Below are positions 1-6,377 of a stretch of DNA of 7,428 bases, in pieces. Source of the stretch: Burkholderiales bacterium (lineage in GTDB: Bacteria; Pseudomonadota; Gammaproteobacteria; Burkholderiales; Nitrosomonadaceae); NCBI GenBank assembly GCA_024235755.1, contig JACKLV010000027.1, positions 1 to 7,428 of the forward strand. Direction: 5' to 3'. The notes beneath the pieces were generated by a model, which made no database searches, was not told the origin of the DNA, and was given only the letters and a program-made list of their open reading frames with translations. Made by a program: the position numbers and the translations under genes. Numbering within the stretch: the first letter of the stretch is position 1; every line of letters begins with the position of its first letter.

Positions 1-175
1 TGCATCAATGATGCTGTCAGCCGGTGAAAATTTGGCCTGGGTATCCGCACAAATGGGACACTCAAATGTGTTAATCACAGCTAAAACTTACGCTCGCTGG
101 ATTAACAACAATGAACAGCATGGAAGCAAGGCAGCCGAGATGTACGGGCAACATTTGGGCAACATAGAAAACTAA
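1..175 (+). CDS. Tyrosine recombinase (phage-type integrase), C-terminal end only
   Basis: This is the last 57 codons of a site-specific tyrosine recombinase; the gene starts outside the window to the left, and base 1 is the third base of a split codon. The readable frame begins at base 2 and stops with TAA at 173-175. Within the visible peptide, LSAGENLAWVSAQMGHSNV is the typical end of the catalytic domain. The GH at visible residues 19-20 matches the conserved His of the R-H-R-H/K-Y set, and Tyr30 in KTYARWI is the expected nucleophile. The upstream Arg and HxxR motifs are off the window. Enzymes of this family cut and rejoin DNA at att sites for integration and excision of phages and islands. 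The gene points at the 3' end of a tRNA-Ser gene 23 bases downstream, a common integrase/att arrangement, so the mobile element should extend leftward. Whether the whole integrase is intact cannot be seen. Confidence 0.88.
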   Translation, partial: ASMMLSAGENLAWVSAQMGHSNVLITAKTYARWINNNEQHGSKAAEMYGQHLGNIEN

Positions 176-198
176 CTTATTGATTATAAATGTATTAA

Positions 199-290
199 TG
201 GCGGAGAAGGCGGGATTCGAACCCGCGGTACGGTATAAACCGTACACACGCTTTCCAGGCGTGCACCTTCGACCGCTCGGTCACTTCTCC
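199..290 (-). tRNA. tRNA-Ser (anticodon GGA), CCA encoded
   Basis: Read on the minus strand, a complete class II tRNA can be folded. The acceptor stem is GGAGAAG (284-290) paired with CTTCTCC (203-209), followed by discriminator G and a genomically encoded CCA (199-201). The anticodon loop is CTGGAAA, giving anticodon GGA (254-256), which reads UCC and UCU serine codons. The long variable arm has a 7-bp stem (GTACGGT with ACCGTAC), diagnostic of Ser/Leu/Tyr tRNAs. The T arm is GCGGGTTCGAATCCCGC. The 3' end of the gene faces the integrase fragment, so the tRNA 3' half is the probable attachment site of the neighbouring element. The gene itself appears intact. Confidence 0.97.
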
Positions 291-294
291 GTAT

Positions 295-335
295 TATTAT
301 TTACCCGTTATACTGCAAATTCTGGGGGCCGCACA
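295..335 (-). promoter_or_regulatory. Candidate promoter of tRNA-Ser
   Basis: On the minus strand a TATAAC hexamer (307-312) sits about 17 bases upstream of the tRNA 5' end and is followed by a GC-rich CGGG step, as expected for a stable-RNA promoter. No good -35 box is visible at 16-18 bases. It may therefore be a weak or activator-dependent promoter, or the tRNA may also be reached by read-through from the upstream minus-strand operon, since no hairpin terminator is seen between 293 and 392. Confidence 0.35.
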
Positions 336-392
336 GGATAAACCAGATCAAGTATCAGAGCAACCTATGCTTTACCAAATGTCTTTAATGAT

Positions 393-977
393 CTATTCAT
401 CAGTAAATCTTATCCCTATTGCCGAACTTGATGCGGTGGCGCTCAGTTGTACCGACCAATGGTCATCAATGTCGACAAAACGGCCTTGCCCTGCTTGGAT
501 GCGCGTTAATGCAGCGGGTTCGCAGGAACGTTCGGTTTTATCGGTTTCGGATACATTTCCACAAACGATTTGATAGAGCTGCTGCGCGATTTTCATTTCA
601 TTCGCGGGTATGGGTTTTTCCTCGACAGATGATTTAACGCGTCCGCCGCTTAGGCTCCTATGATAGGTGATTTGCCGAGAATTTGCGGTGTATTCAACTT
701 CAATTCTGAAAATCGTCTTTCGTCTACTATCCAACTGTTCCTGTTTAGTGAATAGCGTACTGTTGACCTGGGTATAGCCCTGGTTGTCGAGTATACCTAC
801 AATCTCATCCTGTGGCGTCGTAATGGATATACCTGAAATTTCAACAGTATTAAGTAACGAATTGCGTTGATTTGAACTGCTTGCATTGGACGCAGCCATT
901 CCACCGAGCGACAACAAAATAAATCCGAGTATCAACTTTATCGATCGCTTGATGTTATCTTCATTTTGCAAGTTCAT
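393..977 (-). CDS. Unrecognised exported protein downstream of dcd
   Basis: A 194-residue protein that I do not recognise as a named family. The N-terminus has a charged start (MNLQNEDNIKRSIK), a hydrophobic stretch at about residues 13-29 (LILGFILLSLGGMAAS) and small residues after it. This fits a Sec signal peptide with cleavage near residue 29-32, so a periplasmic location is inferred. The mature part contains only two cysteines (Cys139 and Cys152), which could form a disulphide, and there is no lipobox. No catalytic motif is apparent. The ATG start is supported by AGGTG at 986-990, eight bases upstream. It begins 31 bases after the dcd stop on the same strand, so it is probably the last gene of an mrp-dcd operon. 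The overlapping plus-strand reading frames here are shadows. Function is unknown. Confidence 0.75.
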   Translation of the reverse strand: MNLQNEDNIKRSIKLILGFILLSLGGMAASNASSSNQRNSLLNTVEISGISITTPQDEIVGILDNQGYTQVNSTLFTKQEQLDSRRKTIFRIEVEYTANSRQITYHRSLSGGRVKSSVEEKPIPANEMKIAQQLYQIVCGNVSETDKTERSCEPAALTRIQAGQGRFVDIDDHWSVQLSATASSSAIGIRFTDE

Positions 978-1008
978 ATATTGAGCACCTTAGTCTGTTT
1001 GCGATCAG

Positions 1009-1575
1009 TCAGATTTTTGGCAGCGTAACACCATTCTGGTGTTGGTATTTACCGCCACGATCTTTGTAGGACGTCTCACATGCTTCATCGGATTCAAAAA
1101 AAATAACCTGGGCAACGCCTTCGTTGGCGTAAATTTTTGCAGGCAATGGCGTGGTATTGGAAAATTCCAGTGTCACATAACCTTCCCATTCAGGTTCAAA
1201 CGGGGTCACATTCACAATGATTCCGCAGCGGGCATACGTGGATTTACCGAGACATATAGTAAGCACATTACGAGGAATACGGAAATATTCGACAGTGCGC
1301 GCAAGTGCAAATGAATTGGGCGGAATAATGCATATATCATTTTTTACATCGACAAACGAGTTGGAATCGAAATTCTTTGGATCGACAATCGTAGTATTGA
1401 TGTTGGTGAATAGTTTAAATTCATCCGAACAGCGTATATCGTAGCCATAGCTGGAGGTGCCATACGAAACAATTGAATGGTTGTTTTTCTGTCGGATCTG
1501 GCCAGGTTCAAAAGGCTCGATCATGCCATGTTCAAGCGCCATGCGCCGAATCCATTTATCTGATTTTATTGTCAT
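1009..1575 (-). CDS. dcd: dCTP deaminase
   Basis: Deaminates dCTP to dUTP, the precursor of dUMP for thymidylate synthesis; it acts as a cytoplasmic trimer. The 188-residue length matches the monofunctional bacterial enzyme (E. coli Dcd is 193). The N-terminus MTIKSDKWIRRMALEHGMI is the classic start of the family, which fixes the start codon. Other family marks are SYGYDIR (42-48), GKSTYARCG (110-118, with Ser112 and Arg116 in the active site), EWEGYVTLEFSN (129-140, with Glu137 as the expected catalytic glutamate) and the C-terminal lid GGKYQHQNGVTLPKI (174-188). No clear ribosome binding site precedes the ATG (AATTTAATCGATAA). It lies 28 bases after mrp on the same strand, so translation from an mrp-dcd transcript is likely. 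The sequence looks intact. Confidence 0.97.
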   Translation of the reverse strand: MTIKSDKWIRRMALEHGMIEPFEPGQIRQKNNHSIVSYGTSSYGYDIRCSDEFKLFTNINTTIVDPKNFDSNSFVDVKNDICIIPPNSFALARTVEYFRIPRNVLTICLGKSTYARCGIIVNVTPFEPEWEGYVTLEFSNTTPLPAKIYANEGVAQVIFFESDEACETSYKDRGGKYQHQNGVTLPKI

Positions 1576-1603
1576 TTATCGATTAAATTGAGGCATATGG
1601 AAA

Positions 1604-2692
1604 TCAATCGTTTTCCATGATAATTTTGGCGAATAAATCTGTATGATCTTCTGCTGATTCTCCAATTTTTACCGCGATTTTACGTGCAATCATACGATAG
1701 GTCTCAGCTATTTTTCCCGATGGATCGGCGATAACACTGGGTTTACCGCTATCGGTATGTTCACGAATTTGAATATCCAACGGCAATGCGCCGAGAAAAT
1801 CCACAGCATAATCCCGGCACATTTTTTCGCCGCCACCGGTGCCGAATATCGGTTCTGTGTGACCGCAATTGGAGCAGGTATGCGTACTCATGTTTTCGAT
1901 AATACCAAAAATCGGTATGCCGACTTTTTCAAACATTTTAAGCCCCTTGCGTGCGTCGAGAAGCGCAATATCCTGTGGCGTTGTAACAATCACCGCGCCG
2001 GTAACCGGGATTTTCTGGGCTAGTGTCAATTGTATATCACCGGTACCCGGCGGCATGTCTACAATCAAATAATCCACGTCTTTCCAATTGGTATCGTTCA
2101 GTAATTGTTGCAGCGCCTGCGTCACCATCGGCCCACGCCAGACCATTGGCGTTTCCACATCAATTAATAGCCCTATCGACATTGCCTGAATGCCATGCGC
2201 GATGACAGGCTCCATCGATTTGCCGTCAAGCGATTCCGGTTGCTGGGTAATGCCAAGCATTTGAGGCTGGGATGGACCGTAAATATCGGCATCAAGTATT
2301 CCGACATTGGCGCCTTCGGCCGCCAGCGCCAGTGCAAGATTGACGGCGGTCGCGGATTTGCCAACGCCGCCTTTACCTGAAGCCACGGCGATAATATTTT
2401 TGATACCGGGTATCAGTTTGACACCGCCTTGTACCCCATGCGGCACGATCTTGCTGGATACGGCCACACTAATTTTGTCGACACCGGGTATTGTCTGCAA
2501 AGCGGAGATAATCTGCCGCTGCACCTCAGCTTTGACACTGTTGGCCGGATAACCGAGTTCAATATCAAGCGCTACATTATTGCCATCAATTTGAATACGC
2601 TGTATTGCTTGATTCGCAATATAAGTTTTCCCGGTCGTGGGATCTATTATATTCTCAAGTGCGGATAGTATGTGCTGTTCAGATATGGTCAC
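1604..2692 (-). CDS. mrp: Mrp/ApbC iron-sulphur cluster carrier ATPase
   Basis: A P-loop NTPase of the Mrp/ApbC/Nbp35 family, which binds and transfers Fe-S clusters to apoproteins in the cytoplasm. The 362 residues are ordered as an N-terminal MIP18/DUF59-like domain (about 1-85), then the ATPase domain. The ATPase domain carries the deviant Walker A SGKGGVGKS (105-113), the LDADIYGPS switch region (133-141) and Walker B DYLIVDMPPGTGD (207-219). The pair Cys273-x-x-Cys276 (THTCSNCGH) is the expected bridging cluster ligand set. The start codon is GTG: an in-frame TGA lies directly upstream (2693-2695), and GAGGAG sits 7 bases before the GTG. It is the first gene of a minus-strand unit with dcd and the exported protein, and is divergent from metG, an arrangement I recall from other betaproteobacteria. 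It appears intact. Confidence 0.97.
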   Translation of the reverse strand: MTISEQHILSALENIIDPTTGKTYIANQAIQRIQIDGNNVALDIELGYPANSVKAEVQRQIISALQTIPGVDKISVAVSSKIVPHGVQGGVKLIPGIKNIIAVASGKGGVGKSATAVNLALALAAEGANVGILDADIYGPSQPQMLGITQQPESLDGKSMEPVIAHGIQAMSIGLLIDVETPMVWRGPMVTQALQQLLNDTNWKDVDYLIVDMPPGTGDIQLTLAQKIPVTGAVIVTTPQDIALLDARKGLKMFEKVGIPIFGIIENMSTHTCSNCGHTEPIFGTGGGEKMCRDYAVDFLGALPLDIQIREHTDSGKPSVIADPSGKIAETYRMIARKIAVKIGESAEDHTDLFAKIIMEND

Positions 2693-2699
2693 TCAAAAA

Positions 2700-2705
2700 C
2701 TCCTC
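2700..2705 (-). promoter_or_regulatory. Ribosome binding site fixing the GTG start of mrp
   Basis: GAGGAG on the minus strand, 7 bases before the GTG at 2690-2692. It decides the non-ATG start, because the codon immediately before the GTG is an in-frame stop. Confidence 0.85.
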
Positions 2706-2809
2706 ACTACTGCGGCTGCCTGTCGATCAGAACACAGTAATGCAATCAGTTGAAATTGGCATGGTAACAAATATCAGGTCATACACACAATTTGTTAGAA
2801 TATCCATTT

Positions 2810-2951
2810 GGCAGTCCGTTGAAAAACAATCTGCGTTGCCTCAGCAGCGTTGATAACCGGTACGAAACGTTTATTTATCATGCTAAAACAGTGATTTATA
2901 TTGAATTTGCTTTGCATCGATTATATGAAAATTGTTTTTCAACATTCTGTC
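2810..2951. repeat. Imperfect terminal inverted repeats flanking a 142-base segment (possible MITE-like relic)
   Basis: The 13-base word gttgaaaaacaat at 2818-2830 recurs as its exact reverse complement at 2931-2943. Going outward, bases 4, 5, 6 and 8 beyond each arm also match, giving arms of 21 bases (2810-2830 and 2931-2951) with 17 matches. The arms are 100 bases apart, so this is not a simple terminator or attenuator stem. Outward-facing ends of the type CAGTCCGTTGAAAAAC resemble insertion-sequence termini that I recall from proteobacteria, which suggests a decayed non-autonomous element; this is inference. No target-site duplication is evident. The segment contains the candidate metG promoter. 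Part of the stretch 2693-2991 outside it shows only the mrp and metG upstream sequences described separately. Confidence 0.45.
2901..2929 (+). promoter_or_regulatory. Weak candidate promoter for metG
   Basis: TTGAAT (2901-2906) and TATGAA (2924-2929) are separated by 17 bases, each matching the sigma-70 consensus at four of six positions. It would give a leader of roughly 55 bases before metG. AT-rich intergenic DNA yields such matches by chance, so this is only a candidate. No -35/-10 pair that I trust was found for mrp on the opposite strand. Confidence 0.3.
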
Positions 2952-2968
2952 CGGTGGTTTAACGAAAA

Positions 2969-2995
2969 ATGATTGACAACACAACAAACAAATGA
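2969..2995 (+). promoter_or_regulatory. Eight-codon leader reading frame overlapping the metG start
   Basis: ATG at 2969 opens a frame reading MIDNTTNK and ends with TGA at 2993-2995, overlapping the metG ATG (2992-2994) as ATGA. A weak Shine-Dalgarno-like GGTGG (2953-2957) lies 11 bases before the leader ATG, whereas the stretch directly before the metG ATG (CAACACAACAAACAA) has no such site. Translation of the minigene followed by re-initiation could therefore feed ribosomes to metG. The alternative is that metG is initiated directly on an unstructured AC-rich leader. Confidence 0.35.
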
Positions 2996-5091
2996 CTACA
3001 CGAAGAATTCTGGTGACTTCAGCCCTGCCTTATGCAAATGGCAGTATCCATCTGGGTCATCTGGTGGAATATATCCAGACAGATATCTGGGTGCGTTTTC
3101 AGAAAATGCGCGGCCATGAAATTTATTATGTCTGCGCCGATGATACCCATGGCACACCGATCATGCTGCGCGCGGAAAAGGAAGGCATCACGCCGGAAGC
3201 ATTGATTGCCCGCGTGCACGACGAACATTACGAGGACTTTACCGGTTTTCATATTCATTTTGATAATTATTACAGTACGCATTCTGATGAAACGCGTCAT
3301 TATTCGGAAGATATTTATCACAAACTGAAAGTTGCCGGACTGATCCGGGTGCGCGCTATCGAACAACTGTATGATCCGCAGAAAAACATGTTTCTGCCGG
3401 ACCGCTTTGTCAAAGGCGAATGTCCCAAGTGTTCTGCCAAGGATCAGTACGGCGATTCCTGCGAAGTCTGCGGCGCCGCCTATGCACCGACTGAATTGAA
3501 AAACCCGTATTCAGCCGTTTCAGGCGCAACACCAGTCAAAAAATCCTCTGAACATTATTTTTTCAGTCTGTCGGATCAACGCTGCGTAGATTTTCTGCGC
3601 CGCTGGACGCGTGCAGGTCATTTGCAGCCGGAAGCGGCCAATAAAATGCATGAATGGCTGGGAGATGCCGGGGAAAATAAGTTATCGGACTGGGATATTT
3701 CGCGCGATGCGCCCTACTTCGGCTTTGAAATCCCCGATGCGCCGGGCAAGTATTTTTATGTCTGGCTCGATGCACCGATCGGTTACATGGGCAGCTTCAA
3801 ACACTTGTGCGCACGCGAGAATCTGGATTTTGACACTTACTGGCGTAAGGATACTGAAACTGAGCTGTATCATTTTATCGGCAAGGATATTTTGTACTTC
3901 CATGCGTTGTTCTGGCCTGCGATGCTCGAACACTCCGGCTACCGCACTCCAACCCGGATATTCGCACACGGCTTTTTGACAGTCAATGGCGAGAAAATGA
4001 GTAAATCGCGCGGCACCTTCATTACCGCGGCCAGTTATTTGAAACAGGGATTGAATCCAGAATGGCTGCGTTACTACTACGCGGCAAAGCTCAACGGCAC
4101 CATGGAAGACATTGATCTCAACTTGGACGATTTTATCGTACGCGTCAATTCCGATCTGGTCGGCAAATTCATCAATATTGCCAGCCGCTGCGCCGGTTTT
4201 ATCACCAAACGATTTAACGGCAAACTGGTCGACGGCGACAGCTATCAGACCATGCAGCAACTGATTAATGAACGTTTTGCGAACTGGCGCCCTGGCGCAC
4301 TCGAAAAAGCGTACGAGGACAGAGATTATTCACAAGCTGTGCGTCAGATAATGAAATTTTCCGACGAGGCCAATGAAATCATTCATGAATTGGCGCCTTG
4401 GGAAATCGCTAAAAATACGGACAGGAATGCCGAACTGCAGCGCGTATGCAGCCTCGGCATTCAGCTTTTCTATCTGCTCGCGCGCTATCTGAAACCGATA
4501 TTGCCGGAAACCATACGTCAGGTTGAAGGATTTCTCAATTGCCAGCCGCTCACATGGCCCCGGCTGGTTGAAAATGAGCCAGTTTCACAACTGTTGCTGC
4601 CACCCGGGCATGTCATTAACGCTTACCAGCATTTAATGACACGCATTGACAGCAAACTGATCGATGCGCTGGTGGAAGCCAATAAGCAAAACCTGTCGGC
4701 TGATCAGGCTGGTGCCGCCAAAACAAATGCCAACAGCCAGCAAAAAACGATCGCGCCAATTGCTGAAACGATTTCAATCGACGACTTCAGCAAAATCGAT
4801 TTACGTGTCGCCAGAATCGTAAATGCAGAACATGTCGAAGGGGCGAATAAACTGTTGAAACTGACCCTTGATATCGGCAGCGGGCAGCGCACGGTATTTG
4901 CCGGAATTAAATCGGCTTACAGTCCCGAGCAATTGAAGGGCCGTTTAACCGTTATGGTTGCTAATCTCGCACCACGCAAAATGAAGTTTGGCTTGTCCGA
5001 AGGCATGGTACTTGCTGCAGGCAGCGGCGGCAGTGAATTATTTATTTTGAGCCCTGATTCTGGCGCGCAGCCCGGCATGCGCATCAAGTAA
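2992..5091 (+). CDS. metG: Methionyl-tRNA synthetase (long form with C-terminal tRNA-binding domain)
   Basis: Charges tRNA-Met and initiator tRNA with methionine in the cytoplasm. The 699 residues match the long E. coli-type enzyme (677). The class I signature appears as NGSIHLGH (16-23) and KMSKS (335-339). A four-cysteine zinc knuckle, Cys144/147/157/160 (CPKC...CEVC), lies in the connective region, and WDISRDAPYFGFEIP plus GKYFYVWLDAPIGYMGS form the methionine/adenylate pocket region. An alpha-helical anticodon domain spans roughly 350-550. A linker rich in Ala, Gln and Asn (about 565-590) leads to a C-terminal Trbp111/Arc1p-like OB domain (about 594-699, with DFSKIDLRVARIV and NLAPRKMKFGLSEGM), which binds tRNA and promotes dimerisation. 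The start MTTRRILVTSALPYANG agrees with the family. No Shine-Dalgarno precedes the ATG. It heads a + strand group with the DUF4440 gene and yggS. It appears intact. Confidence 0.98.
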   Translation: MTTRRILVTSALPYANGSIHLGHLVEYIQTDIWVRFQKMRGHEIYYVCADDTHGTPIMLRAEKEGITPEALIARVHDEHYEDFTGFHIHFDNYYSTHSDETRHYSEDIYHKLKVAGLIRVRAIEQLYDPQKNMFLPDRFVKGECPKCSAKDQYGDSCEVCGAAYAPTELKNPYSAVSGATPVKKSSEHYFFSLSDQRCVDFLRRWTRAGHLQPEAANKMHEWLGDAGENKLSDWDISRDAPYFGFEIPDAPGKYFYVWLDAPIGYMGSFKHLCARENLDFDTYWRKDTETELYHFIGKDILYFHALFWPAMLEHSGYRTPTRIFAHGFLTVNGEKMSKSRGTFITAASYLKQGLNPEWLRYYYAAKLNGTMEDIDLNLDDFIVRVNSDLVGKFINIASRCAGFITKRFNGKLVDGDSYQTMQQLINERFANWRPGALEKAYEDRDYSQAVRQIMKFSDEANEIIHELAPWEIAKNTDRNAELQRVCSLGIQLFYLLARYLKPILPETIRQVEGFLNCQPLTWPRLVENEPVSQLLLPPGHVINAYQHLMTRIDSKLIDALVEANKQNLSADQAGAAKTNANSQQKTIAPIAETISIDDFSKIDLRVARIVNAEHVEGANKLLKLTLDIGSGQRTVFAGIKSAYSPEQLKGRLTVMVANLAPRKMKFGLSEGMVLAAGSGGSELFILSPDSGAQPGMRIK

Positions 5092-5114
5092 TCTTCAGAA
5101 ACATTGTCAGTCAG

Positions 5115-5504
5115 ATGGAATCGACCACGGCGCAGATCAAACAACTGGAGCTGAAACTGCTGAATACCGATTTGCGCGCAAACCCATCAGTCATCGATGA
5201 ACTATTGGATAATGCATTTGAAGAGATCAGCAACAACGGACAAGTCAACACAAGACAACAGGTAGTAACATGGTTACTCAACAAAGATAACGCGCAGCTA
5301 TGGTCACTGCAAAATTTCCGTATTAAGCGGTTATCGAATAATACGGTCATAACGATTTACCACGCAGTCGTGCACGATCAAACTACGGAAGCCACTAACG
5401 GGTTAAAACAAAAATCAAACCCGGGATCGATCCACAGTTCGGTCTGGCAACGAAGCAACGAACACTGGAAAATGGTATTTCATCAAGCAACAAAAAGCGT
5501 TTAG
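5115..5504 (+). CDS. Small NTF2-like / DUF4440 domain protein
   Basis: A 129-residue cytoplasmic protein (no signal peptide or membrane segment) with the pattern of DUF4440/SnoaL-like NTF2-fold proteins. An N-terminal helix (QIKQLELKLLNTDLRANPS) is followed by LLDNAFEEISNNGQVNTRQQVVTWL (about 30-54), then beta-rich segments and a closing SSVWQRSNEHWKMVFHQATK (108-127). The fold forms a cone-shaped pocket used by different members as an enzyme or binding site; which applies here cannot be told, and no catalytic set is obvious. It lies 23 bases after metG with no strong ribosome binding site. Its TAG stop (5502-5504) overlaps the ribosome binding site of yggS and is in the same reading frame as yggS, so translation of the pair is likely coupled. 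The family call rests on recall of the pattern. Confidence 0.75.
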   Translation: MESTTAQIKQLELKLLNTDLRANPSVIDELLDNAFEEISNNGQVNTRQQVVTWLLNKDNAQLWSLQNFRIKRLSNNTVITIYHAVVHDQTTEATNGLKQKSNPGSIHSSVWQRSNEHWKMVFHQATKSV

Positions 5505-5507
5505 GAG
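5503..5507 (+). promoter_or_regulatory. Ribosome binding site fixing the TTG start of yggS
   Basis: AGGAG six bases before TTG (5514-5516), overlapping the TAG stop of the upstream gene. The first in-frame ATG of yggS comes only at codon 65, beyond the cofactor lysine, so a non-ATG start is required and this site supports it. Confidence 0.8.
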
Positions 5508-5513
5508 AAAAAA

Positions 5514-6272
5514 TTGGAAGCAGCAACACCATCGGCAGAACAGCAACTCATCGATATTAAAAACAACCTGGCAGTCATTCGGCAAAAAATAGCCGATGCC
5601 TGTTCCAAAGCCGGCCGCGATCCTTCGTCCGTGCGTCTGCTACCGGTCACCAAAACCGTTCCAGCCGAACGACTGCGCATCGCATATGCGGCTGGATGTC
5701 ATGAAATGGGCGAGAATAAGGTGCAGGAAGCGCGCGAAAAATCAGAGGCGCTCAACGATCTCGATATCAAATGGAGTGTCATTGGCCACCTTCAGACTAA
5801 CAAGGTCAAATACATCACACGTTTTGCACATGAATTTCAAGCACTCGATAGCCTAAAAGTCGCTGCCGAACTCGATAAACGCCTGCAGTTCGCAGGCCGT
5901 AGCATGGACGTATATGTACAGGTCAACAGTTCCGGAGAAGCCAGCAAATTCGGTCTGCCGCCCGAAGATGTAGAAGACTTTATCAAAAAATTACCCGATT
6001 ATCCTTCTCTGCAAATCAAAGGCTTAATGACGCTCGCAATTTTCTCAACCGATCTCGACCGTGTGCGCGCCTGTTTTGTCCGCATGCGCAAGCTGCAAGA
6101 ACGGTTACGTCAAAACGCACCCGCTGGATTATCGTTCGAAGAGCTTTCCATGGGCATGTCCGGTGACTTTGAACTGGCGATAGAAGAAGGCGCAACCGTG
6201 GTGCGCGTCGGACAGGCGATTTTTGGCAAACGGCCTTTGCCGGACAGTCATTATTGGCCGGGGTTTGGATAA
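5514..6272 (+). CDS. yggS: YggS/PLPBP family pyridoxal phosphate homeostasis protein
   Basis: A PLP-binding, single-domain protein of the YggS/PROSC family that buffers cellular pyridoxal 5'-phosphate and affects amino-acid and keto-acid balance; no enzymatic activity is established for the family. The 252 residues form a fold type III barrel. Lys47 in LPVTKTVP is the Schiff-base lysine. Other family marks are GCHEMGENKVQEA (61-73), WSVIGHLQTNK (87-97), VYVQVNSSGEASKFG (133-147), and the phosphate-binding LSMGMSGDFELAI (211-223) with GATVVRVGQAIFG (226-238). Translation starts at TTG. The gene follows the DUF4440 gene by 9 bases and ends the metG-led plus-strand group. In many proteobacteria proC follows yggS; here a decayed insertion sequence follows instead. 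It is intact. Confidence 0.96.
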   Translation: MEAATPSAEQQLIDIKNNLAVIRQKIADACSKAGRDPSSVRLLPVTKTVPAERLRIAYAAGCHEMGENKVQEAREKSEALNDLDIKWSVIGHLQTNKVKYITRFAHEFQALDSLKVAAELDKRLQFAGRSMDVYVQVNSSGEASKFGLPPEDVEDFIKKLPDYPSLQIKGLMTLAIFSTDLDRVRACFVRMRKLQERLRQNAPAGLSFEELSMGMSGDFELAIEEGATVVRVGQAIFGKRPLPDSHYWPGFG

Positions 6273-6377
6273 CATTTTTATGGCTGAATTGCAGAAAAGA
6301 TTGTCAATTACTACCATTTCTCAAAACTTGCGCATAGAGCCAACGAGTACTGGCGCCTTAATTGTTTAGTCCCGCAG
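6273..6377. other. Gap between yggS and the IS relic with no recognisable gene
   Basis: No hairpin followed by a T run, no RNA gene and no recognisable coding remnant were seen here. A 29-codon frame from ATG 6280 (MAELQKRLSITTI...) ends at 6369 but lacks a ribosome binding site and family resemblance. The stretch may include decayed IS-flank or yggS 3' untranslated sequence. Confidence 0.4.

Noticed and set aside
2818..2943. The 13-base inverted repeat as a terminator or attenuator hairpin
   Set aside because: The arms are 100 bases apart, there is no following T run that fits, and the candidate metG promoter would start transcription at or after the second arm.
3682..4260. A 192-codon minus-strand open frame inside metG
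   Set aside because: It lies wholly opposite the well-supported metG coding sequence and has no family resemblance or start signal.
6280..6369. A 29-codon frame beginning MAELQKRLSITTI after yggS
   Set aside because: There is no ribosome binding site and no recognisable family, and a frame of this length is expected by chance.
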